Part shown: piece by piece, positions 10,041 to 21,101 of the stretch | Layout: each line of letters begins with the position of its first letter | How positions within the stretch are numbered: position 1 is the first letter of the stretch | From: Acinetobacter defluvii | GTDB lineage: Bacteria; Pseudomonadota; Gammaproteobacteria; Pseudomonadales; Moraxellaceae | NCBI RefSeq assembly: GCF_001704615.3 | Contig: NZ_CP029397.2 | Location: 2,728,001-2,792,000, forward strand | Direction of reading: 5' to 3' | Length of the DNA stretch: 64,000 nt | Notes under the pieces: generated by a model | The model's input: the letters and a program-made list of their open reading frames with translations, nothing else | Told to the model about the DNA's origin: nothing | Database searches by the model: none | Translations under genes and position numbers: made by a program

Positions 10041-10832
10041 TTAACGAGATAAACGGAATTCTGCTTTTCCGTTCACAGTATATGGAGACAATGAAATCTG
10101 TTCATTATTAAGGCTTAATGACACGGCAGAAGCATCATCAAGTCGAATCTGGAATGGCGATTCACCTGTCAATGTCAATGTTGAAGATTGGCGACCTGTA
10201 GCCAAAACCTTGCCTGTACTATCTACAATATTCACAGACGTTGGTCGACTAAAATTTAACACCATTTGGTCACCTGTCGTTGTGCTCGCCGCATTGCTCA
10301 TTGACAAAACTTCAACACCTGATTGTTGCGGCTTAGCATCAACATCATCATTTTTACTTGCTGACCATTTTTGAATACCCGCAACTACTGCCCAGATCAC
10401 AGCCAAAACAATCAGCGCAATCAAAGCCCGTTTCAACCATTTTTTATTACGATCACTGTTTGACCCAGGCAGTTTACCCATAATTTTAATAGGTGAATTA
10501 TTTAAAGCATGATTTGGCATCAACCCAGTATCATTTTGATAAATATCATCAAAACGTTGGATGATAGCCGTCGCATCGACATTTAAATATTTTGCATAGG
10601 AACGATAATAGCCTTTGATAAAGGTCGCTTCAGGTAAAGATTTATAATCATCTTTTTCCAAAGCTTCCAAAGTTTTTAAAGGCATATTTAAGTCCGTAGC
10701 AGCGACTTTAATATCACGATGTTGTGAAACACGCACTTGACGTAAGTACTCGCCCGGACGCTGAACATTTCCTAAACCATTAGGTGCTACGTTTGAACCA
10801 GTAGGTTGCTGTGAATTAGGATTTACTTCCAT
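10041..10832 (-). CDS. rodZ: RodZ-like cytoskeletal HTH membrane protein
   Basis: A 263-residue protein: helix-turn-helix domain at about residues 27-95 (GEYLRQVR...), a basic linker, one transmembrane helix at about 135-153 ([19 protein letters not shown]), and a periplasmic beta-rich C-terminal domain of DUF4115 type. RodZ links MreB to the cell-wall elongation machinery. The gene overlaps the 3' end of pilW by 10 bases. Family and genomic position agree; the length is somewhat shorter than E. coli RodZ. Confidence 0.88.
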   Translation of the reverse strand: MEVNPNSQQPTGSNVAPNGLGNVQRPGEYLRQVRVSQHRDIKVAATDLNMPLKTLEALEKDDYKSLPEATFIKGYYRSYAKYLNVDATAIIQRFDDIYQNDTGLMPNHALNNSPIKIMGKLPGSNSDRNKKWLKRALIALIVLAVIWAVVAGIQKWSASKNDDVDAKPQQSGVEVLSMSNAASTTTGDQMVLNFSRPTSVNIVDSTGKVLATGRQSSTLTLTGESPFQIRLDDASAVSLSLNNEQISLSPYTVNGKAEFRLSR

Positions 10833-11626
10833 ACGGCCTCAGTACTGTACTGTAATTGCAAATAACGTTGATATTGTTGACTTTCAGGGAATAAAGCACG
10901 TAGTTGATTAACCAATACTTGCGATCCCATCTGATCGCCATTCGCTCTTGCGATACGAATTCCGATCCAAAGCGCTCTTGGATCTTGATTTTTTTGACCC
11001 ACTAAACGAACAAATTGCTCATACAACTGGCTTGCTAGAGCATTTTGTTGTTTTAAATATAATAGTTCTGACAACTCGATTAAAGAGATAACCGAATCTC
11101 GATTGACTTGCAGGGCTTGCTTGAATGTTTTTTCAGCATTTTCACTATCCCCAGTCAACAAATAAACTCTGCCAAGATTTTCCAACGCTTTATAGCGTTG
11201 GTCATAACCCAAACTTGCACCTGCAATCTTGAATTGTTCAATGGCATCATTATAACGTTTCGATAAATATAAGTAAGTCCCATAGTTATTACGGGCTTGA
11301 GCATTGTCTGGATCACGAGAAATAGCACGTTTAAAATATCCATCTGCTTTATCCATGCTGATTTTACTGCCTTCTTGTTGCAGCAAAACCCCCATCATCA
11401 TATTTGCAGTGGAGTCACCAGCGTCTATTTCCAAGGCTTGATCTAGTGAACGTTTTGCCGCATCAAGATCATTGGTCCGAATATATTCAGCAGCCAATTG
11501 AGTTCGCACTTTCACTGCTTTTTCAGGATCTTTTTTCAAAACCGATCCAGTTTGTGTCGTTTGACATGCTTGTGTCAACAACGCAGCGCAACAGATCGCT
11601 GCAATTGCGACTGTTTTTTGGTACAT
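10823..11626 (-). CDS. pilW: type IV pilus biogenesis/stability lipoprotein PilW (PilF)
   Basis: A 267-residue secreted protein with several TPR repeats (AEYIRTNDLDAAKRSLDQAL, ARNNYGTYLYLSKRYNDAI). The N-terminus has a hydrophobic signal and a lipoprotein-like cysteine (LLTQAC, Cys21). This family is the pilotin that brings the PilQ secretin to the outer membrane. A longer frame opening at 11722 would overlap rlmN by about 50 bases and precede the signal peptide with a charged tail; I chose the ATG at 11626, which has a GAGA-type ribosome site and leaves a 44-base gap. Confidence 0.9.
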   Translation of the reverse strand: MYQKTVAIAAICCAALLTQACQTTQTGSVLKKDPEKAVKVRTQLAAEYIRTNDLDAAKRSLDQALEIDAGDSTANMMMGVLLQQEGSKISMDKADGYFKRAISRDPDNAQARNNYGTYLYLSKRYNDAIEQFKIAGASLGYDQRYKALENLGRVYLLTGDSENAEKTFKQALQVNRDSVISLIELSELLYLKQQNALASQLYEQFVRLVGQKNQDPRALWIGIRIARANGDQMGSQVLVNQLRALFPESQQYQRYLQLQYSTEAVWK

Positions 11627-11670
11627 TTTATTTCTCAAAGCCTGATCCCCATATTTAATTTTAAAAATGG

Positions 11671-12906
11671 TCAACCTTGTGAACGCAAAATCTCGTTCTG
11701 CTGTGCCACTTTCTTTTTCCATTGTTCTGCACGGCGGGTACGGTCAGCCACTTGTCCGACCAATTGACCACACGCTGCATCAATATCATCACCACGTGTC
11801 TGACGAATCGTACACACAAATCCCGCATCAGACAAAGTTTTTTGAAAAGAAATAATGCGATTACGACTTGAACGCCCATATGGTGCGTGTGGAAATGGAT
11901 TAAATGGAATTAAATTAATTTTACTTGGTAAATTTTTCAACAACTTAATCATTTGTTGTGCATGCTCAGGTTGATCATTCACCCCTTCTAACATGACATA
12001 TTCAATGGTGACATGCTTACGAGAGCTTTCATTGCCATCTTTGGCAATATAACGCTGACACGCTGCAATCAGTTGTTCTAATGGATATTTTTTATTAATT
12101 GGCACTAATTCGTTACGAAGTTCATCATTTGGCGCATGTAAAGAAATCGCCAATGCCACATCAATATCTTGTGCCAATTGATCAATTTTTGGCACCACAC
12201 CTGATGTTGACAGTGTTACACGACGTTTCGACATGCCATATGCAAAATCGTCTAGCATGATATTCATTGCGCTTAAAACAGCATCATAATTGAGTAATGG
12301 TTCACCCATACCCATCATCACCACATTGGTCACTGAGCGCTCACGTTCAGCAATGGCTACGTCTTCCATATAAGAATAGTTTGCCATCCACAACTGACCA
12401 ATAATTTCCGCAGGAGTTAAGTCACGCTGAAAACCTTGTTTGCCTGTAGAACAGAATGAACAGTCCAATGCACAGCCGACTTGTGACGAAATGCATAGAG
12501 TTTTACGTGAACCTGTTTTATCTTCAGCAGGAATCAACACGGTTTCAACCAAAGAGCCTTCACCATCACCAACACGAAATACCCATTTACGAGTTCCATC
12601 TTTTGAATAATTACGGTGTACTACTTCTGGCGCTTCAATCACGCAGACTTTTTCTAGCTTTTCTCTTAATTTTCCTGAAATATTGGTCATCTCAGCAAAA
12701 TCCGTCACAAAAAATTGGTGAATCCATTTCATCACCTGTCCTGCACGGAATTTTTTCTCCCCCATATCTTCGAAAAATTTTTCCAATTGCGGACGTGACA
12801 TGCCCAGTAAATTCACTTTCTGTACATGTGTTTGCTGTGCAGATTTTGATGATGCAGGCTTCTGTTCATCTTGCGTTAATGACGAAGCGACAACTTCAGA
12901 ATTCAT
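11671..12906 (-). CDS. rlmN: dual-specificity 23S rRNA/tRNA adenine-C2 methyltransferase RlmN
   Basis: A 411-residue radical-SAM enzyme that methylates A2503 of 23S rRNA and A37 of some tRNAs. The CX3CX2C cluster ligands are Cys145, Cys149 and Cys152 ([10 protein letters not shown]). The two catalytic cysteines of the family correspond to Cys138 (TLCISS) and Cys379 (DAACGQL). The N-terminus is about 20 residues longer than E. coli RlmN and rich in Ser/Gln. It is first in the run towards bamB; upstream lies the ndk terminator, so its promoter should be at about 12907-12970. Confidence 0.97.
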   Translation of the reverse strand: MNSEVVASSLTQDEQKPASSKSAQQTHVQKVNLLGMSRPQLEKFFEDMGEKKFRAGQVMKWIHQFFVTDFAEMTNISGKLREKLEKVCVIEAPEVVHRNYSKDGTRKWVFRVGDGEGSLVETVLIPAEDKTGSRKTLCISSQVGCALDCSFCSTGKQGFQRDLTPAEIIGQLWMANYSYMEDVAIAERERSVTNVVMMGMGEPLLNYDAVLSAMNIMLDDFAYGMSKRRVTLSTSGVVPKIDQLAQDIDVALAISLHAPNDELRNELVPINKKYPLEQLIAACQRYIAKDGNESSRKHVTIEYVMLEGVNDQPEHAQQMIKLLKNLPSKINLIPFNPFPHAPYGRSSRNRIISFQKTLSDAGFVCTIRQTRGDDIDAACGQLVGQVADRTRRAEQWKKKVAQQNEILRSQG

Positions 12907-12968
12907 GAGTATTACCTAAAAAACATGCCGATGGGTAGGATTCGTTCAATATTCGAACATTAAAAATA

Positions 12969-13004
12969 AAAAAACCAGACAAGCAGTATAACACTTATCT
13001 GGTT
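12969..13004 (-). terminator. rho-independent terminator of ndk
   Basis: AACCAGACAAG (12973-12983) pairs with CTTATCTGGTT (12994-13004) with one mismatch; on the minus strand the stem is followed by a long T-rich run. It lies 71 bases after the ndk stop and before rlmN. Confidence 0.85.
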
Positions 13005-13074
13005 CAGGGTCTGTTTACAATTTACAAAAGGCTGAATGCTTCAGCGATCTATTTTAGACCCTAACGACTCAGAA

Positions 13075-13506
13075 TTAACGAGTACGTGGGCAAACTTCAG
13101 TTTGAGCGAAGAAGTAGTTTACTTCACGGTCAGCAGAAGCAACAGAGTCAGAACCGTGAGCCGCATTTTCATCGATGCTTACAGCGAAATCTGCACGGAT
13201 TGTACCAGGAGCAGCTTCTTTAGGATTTGTTGCACCTAAGATTTCACGGTGAGCAAGTACTGCATTTTCACCTTCAAGCACAGATACTACAACTGGACCA
13301 GAAGTCATGAAAGCAACTAAGTCAGCAAAGAAACCACGTTCTTTATGTTCAGCGTAGAAACCTTCAGCTTCAGCTTGAGAAAGGTGTTTCATTTTAGTCG
13401 CAACGATTTTAAGACCAGCTTTTTCGAAACGAGCAAAGATGTCACCGATGTGGTTTTTAGCAACTGCGTCTGGTTTTACGATAGATAAAGTACGTTCAAT
13501 AGCCAT
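13075..13506 (-). CDS. ndk: nucleoside diphosphate kinase
   Basis: A 143-residue NDP kinase that equilibrates nucleoside tri- and diphosphates using a phosphohistidine. The catalytic block NAAHGSD places the active histidine at His117; the N-terminal [10 protein letters not shown] block is typical. A strong ribosome site (AAGGAG) precedes the ATG. The gene has its own terminator downstream and a palindrome containing TATAAT 42-52 bases upstream, so it appears to be a single-gene transcript despite the conserved neighbourhood. Confidence 0.98.
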   Translation of the reverse strand: MAIERTLSIVKPDAVAKNHIGDIFARFEKAGLKIVATKMKHLSQAEAEGFYAEHKERGFFADLVAFMTSGPVVVSVLEGENAVLAHREILGATNPKEAAPGTIRADFAVSIDENAAHGSDSVASADREVNYFFAQTEVCPRTR

Positions 13507-13541
13507 GATTGGCTCCTTAAGTCAAATTGACACGAAAATTT

Positions 13542-13568
13542 TGGCGCATTATACCGAATAATGCGCCA
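13542..13568. promoter_or_regulatory. perfect 11-bp inverted repeat over the putative ndk -10 element
   Basis: TGGCGCATTAT (13542-13552) and ATAATGCGCCA (13558-13568) are perfect inverted repeats separated by 5 bases. On the minus strand TATAAT occupies 13548-13553, 42 bases before the ndk ATG. No good -35 hexamer is visible at the expected spacing. It could be an operator, a stem at the start of the mRNA, or a terminator-like hairpin without a T-run. Confidence 0.55.
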
Positions 13569-13624
13569 TTTTCCGCTGTTTAAACTGTAAAAAAATGATT
13601 TTTTAGACAGATTGAGTTAGTTTT

Positions 13625-13825
13625 TTAATTGGCTTCATCAATCCAAGCCATTTGAATGGCTTCTAATAAGCCTTCGGTTGACTTGCTTGGGTCATCACTA
13701 AACTCAGGTAATGCACAAATCCATGCATGTAAGTCCGTAAATCTAACCCATTGTGGGTCGACATCTGGGTGAGCTTCATATAGCTCGATTGCAATATCAA
13801 TGGTATCTGTCCAACGTAAGCCCAT
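13625..13825 (-). CDS. iscX: Fe-S cluster assembly protein IscX
   Basis: A 66-residue acidic protein. The start MGLRWTDTIDIAIEL and the block DPQWVRFTDLHAWI are diagnostic of IscX (YfhJ), which binds IscS and iron and adjusts Fe-S cluster synthesis on IscU. The length equals that of the family. In E. coli and Pseudomonas iscX closes the isc operon; here the next genes upstream are a PAP2 phosphatase and a glycosyltransferase, so iscX stands alone next to ndk. Confidence 0.93.
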   Translation of the reverse strand: MGLRWTDTIDIAIELYEAHPDVDPQWVRFTDLHAWICALPEFSDDPSKSTEGLLEAIQMAWIDEAN

Positions 13826-13921
13826 TCAGCTCATCCTATCCATCCAATGTATATGCCTACTTTAGCAAACTCCCAAGCTTTGCCAAAATAGATTTTATTT
13901 TCTAAATCATTTTTAAAATAT

Positions 13922-14473
13922 TTATAAAGCAATATTTAAAAACGGTGCAGCAACCAAGATCATACTTGCTACAGTCGCCCCAATCAAAGCACCGACAATT
14001 ACATCACTTGGATAATGCAGACCTAGTACCATACGCGACAATGCAACCAAAATTGTAAATGGCATCATAATCAACAACAGTAGAGGTTGAATATAGCCCA
14101 GCACTACAGTCGTCATCACAGCATGTAAAGTATGCCCTGATGGGAAACTAAAATGATCTAAAGGTCTCTCTCCCATGACGATGACTTGGTGTACTTGATA
14201 AGGACGTGGACGTACTGTTTTGTGTTTTAGTATTTTGTAAATACCTGTCCCAATCAAACCACTTAAAACCACATAAAGTAGCTTCAAACCATACATCAAG
14301 CCTTTGTTTAGCCATACAACAAACAACATGGCATACCAAAATGCACCATCACCTAGCCGACTCACCACTTTAAAAAATAAAGCAATATGTTGCACATGTG
14401 ACAGGTTGTTCAGATATAAGCAGCCTTTTAAATCTAGATCGAGTATTTTTATTTTGGTTTCTTTAAAATTCAT
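13922..14473 (-). CDS. PAP2 family membrane phosphatase
   Basis: A 183-residue integral membrane protein with the full PAP2 signature: KX6RP (KHKTVRPRP), PSGHT, and SRX5HX3D (SRMVLGLHYPSD), set between hydrophobic helices. Such enzymes dephosphorylate lipid phosphates such as undecaprenyl diphosphate or phosphatidylglycerophosphate in the inner membrane. The substrate cannot be told from the sequence. It starts 29 bases after a GT4 glycosyltransferase gene, suggesting that the pair acts together in lipid or envelope glycan metabolism. Confidence 0.9.
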   Translation of the reverse strand: MNFKETKIKILDLDLKGCLYLNNLSHVQHIALFFKVVSRLGDGAFWYAMLFVVWLNKGLMYGLKLLYVVLSGLIGTGIYKILKHKTVRPRPYQVHQVIVMGERPLDHFSFPSGHTLHAVMTTVVLGYIQPLLLLIMMPFTILVALSRMVLGLHYPSDVIVGALIGATVASMILVAAPFLNIAL

Positions 14474-14502
14474 TTTAGCTCTCCTCTCTATCCGAGATGG
14501 TT

Positions 14503-15792
14503 TTAAGTCACTAAAACCTGATCTTGCGTGACTTGATAAAGTGCTTGTTCAAATTGTTGTACCGCATGTTGCCAACCGATATTTTGCACATCCTGCATGG
14601 CATGTTGTCCCATATCATGCAAAACTGCGTTGTTTGGAAGTTGAAGAATATTTTGAATAAATTGATCGGTTGCGCCTAAAGAACAGACCCAACCTGTTTG
14701 TTGATGTTTCACATAAAGTTGTGTGCTTGCATAATTATATGCAACTACAGGTAATCCACTTGCCATTGCCTCAAGTACAACATTACCGAAAGTTTCGACT
14801 TGACTCGCAAAAACAAATACATCTGCACTTGCATAAGCTTGTGCAAGCGCCATACCACTTAAGCTACCTGTAAAAATGACTTGCTCAGCGCCTGCCATCT
14901 TCTCTAAACGCTTACGTTCTGGACCATCACCCACGATCACAAATTTTACTTTTTTCTCTTGATGACTTTTCATTGCTACATAAGCATCAATCAAGACATT
15001 AATTTCTTTCTCAGGGGATAATCGCCCAACATACAGCAGCACCGTAGTATCTTCATCTACACCCCATGTGCGTCTTAATTTTTCTGAACGATGCTGTGCA
15101 GAAAATTTTTCTGTATCCACACCACGCCCTACCACCAACAAAGGACATGTCACACCAAATTGTCGCAATGCTTTTTCAGTATCTTTGCTTGGCACACAGG
15201 TGAGATGAGTATTGTTATGAAACCATTTCAAATAATGTTGAATCGGTTTAACTAAAAATGCCAAATCAAAGAAACGACTAAACTCCTGAAATGGGGAGTG
15301 AAAGCCACTAGACACTGGAATATGTTTCGCTTTTGCTGCATGTAATGCCGTAAAACCTAGAGGCCCTTCTGTCACGATATGAACAATATTTGGTGCAAAA
15401 TCAGAAATCGCTTGAGAAACTTTTAAATATTGTGGCCAACCAAAACGCATATCAGGATATTTAGGAATCGCTTGTGCCGTAACTAAACATTCTTTATTAG
15501 GTGAAAATTCATGGCACTGATGTTTTTGTTTTGGGCGAATCAATAAAATTTTCTGTCCTTGTTTTTGCAAGCCCTTACAAAGTTGCATCAAAGACATCGC
15601 CACCCCATTAATTTCAGGTGGCCATGTTTCCGTCACAATTGCAATTTTAAGCCGTGGACGAACAAGTTTTTGAAGGGTATTTAAATTTTCAGAAATATGC
15701 TGTTGATTGTTTTTTTTCTTTAAATAAAATTTAAAATAATCTGGAAATTCTTGTTGTCTATACAGTAAGGCTTCTGCGTACGTCTTTGTCAT
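14503..15792 (-). CDS. GT4-family glycosyltransferase
   Basis: A 429-residue GT-B fold transferase. The first domain begins at about residue 49 with KIAIVTETWPPEINGVA; the second has LLYVGRLSPEKEI, VGDGPER and the EX7E block VETFGNVVLEAMASGLPVVA. The closest broad type is the diacylglycerol or phosphatidylinositol mannosyl/glucosyl transferases (MgtA-like). The first 48 residues are a basic extension not usual in the family (FYLKKKNNQQ), but no internal ATG fits the domain start and a TAGGT site precedes 15792. Donor and acceptor are unknown; the PAP2 neighbour hints at a lipid substrate. Confidence 0.88.
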   Translation of the reverse strand: MTKTYAEALLYRQQEFPDYFKFYLKKKNNQQHISENLNTLQKLVRPRLKIAIVTETWPPEINGVAMSLMQLCKGLQKQGQKILLIRPKQKHQCHEFSPNKECLVTAQAIPKYPDMRFGWPQYLKVSQAISDFAPNIVHIVTEGPLGFTALHAAKAKHIPVSSGFHSPFQEFSRFFDLAFLVKPIQHYLKWFHNNTHLTCVPSKDTEKALRQFGVTCPLLVVGRGVDTEKFSAQHRSEKLRRTWGVDEDTTVLLYVGRLSPEKEINVLIDAYVAMKSHQEKKVKFVIVGDGPERKRLEKMAGAEQVIFTGSLSGMALAQAYASADVFVFASQVETFGNVVLEAMASGLPVVAYNYASTQLYVKHQQTGWVCSLGATDQFIQNILQLPNNAVLHDMGQHAMQDVQNIGWQHAVQQFEQALYQVTQDQVLVT

Positions 15793-16133
15793 ACGATTAC
15801 CTAAATCTTCTCTTCATTTTTGAATAGTTTAGGCTATCTTTTTTACATTTAGATGATAATGAGGTGACGTTTTGCTTACAGCAAAATCATTACTTAAACT
15901 AAAATCAAGAGGTGCATAAAAAACTTATATGCACCCACAAATTTATTAATGAAGCAAATTAAACAAGCGGATACATCTTGCAAAATGACCTTACATATTT
16001 ATCCAGTTTTGTCGTGTCACAGCACATACATCAACTTTAGAAACAATCTAAAAAAATGTTTCTGAGTAATCTTGAGCGCAGAAGCCAATCACTTGAAATA
16101 GACAACATGATTTAGCTTTTAAATCCACGATCC
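15793..16133. other. intergenic region with one hairpin
   Basis: 341 AT-rich bases between a glycosyltransferase start and the end of a secreted-protein gene. No open frame with a ribosome site is seen. A perfect 8-bp inverted repeat, GGTGCATA (15911-15918) and TATGCACC (15928-15935), could be a weak terminator or an operator; no T-run follows. Confidence 0.6.
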
Positions 16134-16940
16134 TTAAATTCGATTTAATAAACCATTTTTTACTTGATAAACCACACCATTTCCAAAGTCAATCAGCTGC
16201 TTTTCACCATGTAAATTTGGAAAACCCACAATTTGATCGAGTTGAGGAGAACGCTGGAATTGGCCTGTTTTTGGATTATACATCCAATAAATATAACGCT
16301 TTTCTTCTACAGTTTTTCCTTGTGAAATATCAGATAAGATCACATCGTAATAACCATCAAAATTTATATCCATATAACCCACACTTTTAGGATATGCAGA
16401 AAAACCAGTTAATGTCTGAATAGTTTGATTATTATTTTTATTAATGACATCAACACGCTGCAGAGCAGCACCATAATTTACTGCTGATACCCCATAAAAC
16501 TTAAAGACAAATGCAGGTTTATCACTCACTTTTACTGCAGGTTCAAACTGAATATTTTTTCCTATATTTTTGGAACCCTCTGTTAATACTGTTTGAAAAT
16601 ATCCAGTATTTGCGTTTAGATTGCCTGTCAGTTGGTATTCACCCGTTGACACACTGTCTTTCTCAGAATTTACTGATTTTAAAGACAATTGATTGGCTTT
16701 TTGCAAACCTTTAAAAGCGATATTTTTATTCTCTACCAAATCCGTCATGACGGCGTGTGGATTCCAAATTCCAGCATAAAGACTTAAAAAATAACGCCCT
16801 TCTGTGGAACGTAACATGCGCTGCATCGATACACGAACATCGTTAAGTGGTATTAGATTTTTCGAATCTGCCCCTGTTTCAGCATGGTTGATGCTTGAAA
16901 AAGCAAGTGCTGTAAGAGCGAGTATTATTTTAAATTTCAT
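16134..16940 (-). CDS. secreted protein with an XAC2610/VCBS-like C-terminal domain
   Basis: A 268-residue protein with a cleavable signal peptide (residues 1-20, ending INHAE). The C-terminal half has the block MDINFDGYYDVILSD followed by YIYWMYNPKTGQF, the pattern of XAC2610-like / FG-GAP-related domains (D-x-NFDGY-D, then a Y-x-W-x-Y/F-x-P strand). The N-terminal half is unrecognised. It should be periplasmic or exported. No enzymatic motif is seen and there is no operon partner. The function is unknown; the domain resemblance is by eye and only moderate. Confidence 0.7.
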   Translation of the reverse strand: MKFKIILALTALAFSSINHAETGADSKNLIPLNDVRVSMQRMLRSTEGRYFLSLYAGIWNPHAVMTDLVENKNIAFKGLQKANQLSLKSVNSEKDSVSTGEYQLTGNLNANTGYFQTVLTEGSKNIGKNIQFEPAVKVSDKPAFVFKFYGVSAVNYGAALQRVDVINKNNNQTIQTLTGFSAYPKSVGYMDINFDGYYDVILSDISQGKTVEEKRYIYWMYNPKTGQFQRSPQLDQIVGFPNLHGEKQLIDFGNGVVYQVKNGLLNRI

Positions 16941-17134
16941 GATTTCACCACACCTGAATATGCCGAAAATAATGCGTAATGTATCACATTTTTTATTTTT
17001 TCAAATAAAACTTAATTTTTCTTCTTATCAATGATTTGATTTGCTTAAATCCTGAATAGAGCTTAAGAAAGTATCGCTTTCTTACTGCGCAAGAGTAAAA
17101 CTATGCTCCACTCACCCTCATAACGCTAAATATA

Positions 17135-17164
17135 AAAAAGCCCACTCAAAACGAGTGGGCTTTT
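17135..17164 (-). terminator. rho-independent terminator of ilvC
   Basis: GCCCACTC and GAGTGGGC form a perfect stem flanked by A and T runs, 27 bases after the ilvC stop on the minus strand. Confidence 0.92.
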
Positions 17165-17190
17165 GCATTCAAACCAACTGATTTGAGAAA

Positions 17191-18243
<1,053 letters not shown>

Positions 18244-18321
18244 TTAATAAGATGCTTATGTTGTTATGCACTCAGTTATTAAGCCCTCTCCTTTATTCGA
18301 AGAGGATTATAGGTGAATAAA

Positions 18322-18813
18322 TTAAATAGTTAAAACTTTTTCGCCACGTGCGATACCCGACACACCTGAACGAACAACTTCGAGAATGGTGTTTTCAGCA
18401 AGCGCATCAATAAAACCATCAATTTTTTCAGTTGTTCCCGCGATTTGAATCGTATAGGTGGTTGGCGTTACGTCGACGATTTGCGCACGGAAAATATCGG
18501 CTGTACGTTTAATTTCCGCACGTGCTGAACCTAATGCTTTAACTTTGATCAACATAAGCTCACGCTCAATGTGTGCCCCTTCTGACAAATCCACCACTTT
18601 CACCACTTCAACAAGTTTGTTGAGTTGTTTGGTGATTTGCTCAATCTTATGATCATCACCATAAGTTGTCAGCGTTAAACGTGACATAGTTGGGTCTTCA
18701 GTTGGCGCTACGTTTAAAGTCTCAATGTTATATCCACGCTGAGAAAATAAACCAACTAAACGAGAAAGCGCACCTGCTTCATTTTCCATGAGTACAGAAA
18801 TAATATGTCTCAT
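18322..18813 (-). CDS. ilvN: acetolactate synthase small (regulatory) subunit
   Basis: A 163-residue protein with an N-terminal ACT domain ([26 protein letters not shown], residues about 4-30) and the family's C-terminal domain. It binds valine and controls the large subunit. The family is variously named IlvH or IlvN. Its ATG overlaps the stop of the large-subunit gene by 4 bases (ATGA), fitting the 1:1 complex. Length matches the IlvH/IlvN family. Confidence 0.96.
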   Translation of the reverse strand: MRHIISVLMENEAGALSRLVGLFSQRGYNIETLNVAPTEDPTMSRLTLTTYGDDHKIEQITKQLNKLVEVVKVVDLSEGAHIERELMLIKVKALGSARAEIKRTADIFRAQIVDVTPTTYTIQIAGTTEKIDGFIDALAENTILEVVRSGVSGIARGEKVLTI

Positions 18814-20537
18814 TGTGTACGCTCCCCTTTAGACAACCACATATCTTGCATCGACTGACCTGCGATCAACATTGGATAAACATGCTCAGAACGATCAACC
18901 ATGACATTGATAAATACACACTTATCATTAATCGCTATTGCTTCAGCAAGCTTAGCTTCTAGCTCGTCTGCATGGTCAATTTGGATTCCTACATGACCAT
19001 ATGCTTCCATTAATTTCGGGAAGTCAGGCAATGATTCAACATAAGAGCTTGAGTGACGACCTTCATAATTCATGTCTTGCCATTGTTTTACCATACCTAA
19101 AGCACGGTTATTCAAGCATAGAATTTTTACATTTAAGCCATACTGCTTACAGGTCGAAAGCTCTTGGATACACATCTGAATTGATGCTTCACCTGTAATG
19201 CACACTACTTGCTGATCTGGGAATGCAAGTTTTGCGGCCATTGCATATGGCAAGCCCACACCCATCGTCCCCAAACCACCTGAGTTCAACCATTGACGAG
19301 GACGTTTGTACTTGTAGTACATTGCACCAAACATTTGATGTTGACCTACATCAGAGGTAATGATGGCATCACCATTGGTTACTTTATCTAAAGCTTCAAC
19401 CACTTGTTGCGGCTTCATTGAACCATCAGTCGCTTTTTCATAACGCAAACCATGAACTTTACGCCATTCATTGATTTGATCCCACCAAGCTGCGATTGCT
19501 TCAGGATTTGGCTTAGAAACATTCATTTGCTTCAATTGAACCAACATTTCTTGCAACACAGGCTCAACTGCACCCACGATCGGGATGTGCGCCATAATTG
19601 TTTTAGAAATCGTTGCTGGATCAATATCAATATGAATGACTTTGGCATTTGGACAGAATTTAGCAGGATTATTGGTCACACGGTCATCAAAACGTGCACC
19701 AATTGCCAAAATCACATCTGCATTATGCATGGTCATGTTAGCTTCATACGTACCATGCATACCGAGCATACCGATGAACTGAGGATCATTGCCAGGAAAT
19801 GCACCTAAGCCCATCAAAGTATTGGTTACTGGGTAGCCCAACAAGTGTGCAAGCTCAGTCAATTGCTCAGAAGCATTACCTTGAACGACACCACCACCTG
19901 TATAAATCACAGGACGTTTTGCATTAATCAGCTCATCAATTGCTTTACGAATCTGACCTGAATGACCACGATGTGGTGGTTGATACGAACGCATTTTTAC
20001 TTTTTCAGGATACTCGTATGCAAACTTTTCTGCAGGATTGGTTGCGTCTTTTGGAATATCGACTACAACAGGACCTGGACGACCACTTGATGCGATATAA
20101 AATGCTTTTTTAATAATTGCAGGAATTTCGCTTGCATGACGCACTTGGAAACTGTGCTTCACGATGGGACGAGAGATACCCACCATGTCCGTTTCTTGGA
20201 ACGCATCCTCACCGATCAAATGGCTTGCAACCTGACCAGACAGAATCACCATTGGGATGGAGTCCATATAAGCAGTCGCAATCGGTGTAACGGTATTGGT
20301 CGCACCTGGACCCGATGTGACAAGAACAACACCGGTCTTACCTGTCGCACGTGAGTAAGCATCAGCCATATGTCCTGCTGCTTGTTCATGACGCACGAGG
20401 TAATGATTGATTTTCTCTTGTTGAAATAGCGCATCATAAATATGAAGTACTGCGCCGCCTGGATACCCAAAAACATGTTCAACGCCTTCGTCCGCCAATG
20501 CACGAACGAGCATTTCACCACCAGATAAAAGTTCCAA
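18810..20537 (-). CDS. ilvI: acetolactate synthase large subunit
   Basis: A 575-residue thiamine-diphosphate enzyme making acetolactate and acetohydroxybutyrate. It shows [15 protein letters not shown], the catalytic-glutamate block [19 protein letters not shown], and the ThDP motif region around [10 protein letters not shown] and GEASIQM. I chose the TTG at 20537: it begins with [18 protein letters not shown], the usual family N-terminus, and an AGGGTGA ribosome site lies 5 bases before it. A GTG at 20579 would add 14 atypical residues. Confidence 0.95.
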   Translation of the reverse strand: MELLSGGEMLVRALADEGVEHVFGYPGGAVLHIYDALFQQEKINHYLVRHEQAAGHMADAYSRATGKTGVVLVTSGPGATNTVTPIATAYMDSIPMVILSGQVASHLIGEDAFQETDMVGISRPIVKHSFQVRHASEIPAIIKKAFYIASSGRPGPVVVDIPKDATNPAEKFAYEYPEKVKMRSYQPPHRGHSGQIRKAIDELINAKRPVIYTGGGVVQGNASEQLTELAHLLGYPVTNTLMGLGAFPGNDPQFIGMLGMHGTYEANMTMHNADVILAIGARFDDRVTNNPAKFCPNAKVIHIDIDPATISKTIMAHIPIVGAVEPVLQEMLVQLKQMNVSKPNPEAIAAWWDQINEWRKVHGLRYEKATDGSMKPQQVVEALDKVTNGDAIITSDVGQHQMFGAMYYKYKRPRQWLNSGGLGTMGVGLPYAMAAKLAFPDQQVVCITGEASIQMCIQELSTCKQYGLNVKILCLNNRALGMVKQWQDMNYEGRHSSSYVESLPDFPKLMEAYGHVGIQIDHADELEAKLAEAIAINDKCVFINVMVDRSEHVYPMLIAGQSMQDMWLSKGERTQ

Positions 20538-21101
20538 CGTATTCACCCTAATCTTTTTTCCACAACTTATGGGAGACACAAGTCATGTTTCATTCATTGA
20601 TTTGTGCGCTCTGTTATAACACACATATTTACTCGTTTTTGCAGCAATATAAAAAATTTATAGTCACACCACTGTTTAAATGGCGTTCATAACAAAAATA
20701 TGTTGGGATAAACATATTAAATGTAGGGGGGCATTTTCTCGGCTTAAAGAAAACGATATTGCTTACAATGGATTTATTCGAAGGGTGATCGAATAAAAAC
20801 AATAAAACTGAACCAGCATTTTTGTTGTTTTAGCAAGCAAAGTCAAGGTTTCTATTCGCTTTTTTGCTGTTTATTTCTCATCCGCATTTTTTTTAAACTA
20901 TTCCTTTTTTTTTATCCATTTATAACAAAAAATTCAGAGCGTTATAACTTAATAAATTTTCAACAAAATTCTACACAGTTTTATAAAATTGTTTAAAATA
21001 AAATCAAGTAAAATCACTATAACGCTTCTTTATTTTAAGTATCTACACCACTGCTGCATACTTATCATAAAGTTCAAAGCTCAGCTTAAAAAGGTTCAGA
21101 T
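20538..21101. promoter_or_regulatory. divergent ilvI / DUF4124 control region with a hairpin
   Basis: 564 AT-rich bases between divergent genes. A perfect 9-bp inverted repeat, TTTATTCGA (20773-20781) and TCGAATAAA (20789-20797), lies 236 bases upstream of the ilvI start. On the minus strand it sits inside an 18-codon frame (ATG at 20818) containing six Ile, Val or Leu codons, so a leader-peptide arrangement is conceivable, but no T-run follows the stem. No other gene is seen. Confidence 0.45.

Noticed and set aside
11627..11722. Extended N-terminus of pilW
   Set aside because: It would bury the lipoprotein signal 32 residues inside the protein and overlap rlmN.
12456..12908. 150-codon plus-strand frame opposite rlmN
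   Set aside because: Antisense to the conserved radical-SAM domain; no recognisable domain or start signal.
20538..20579. GTG start 14 codons upstream of the chosen ilvI start
   Set aside because: The added residues are atypical and the AGGGTGA site fits the TTG at 20537 better.
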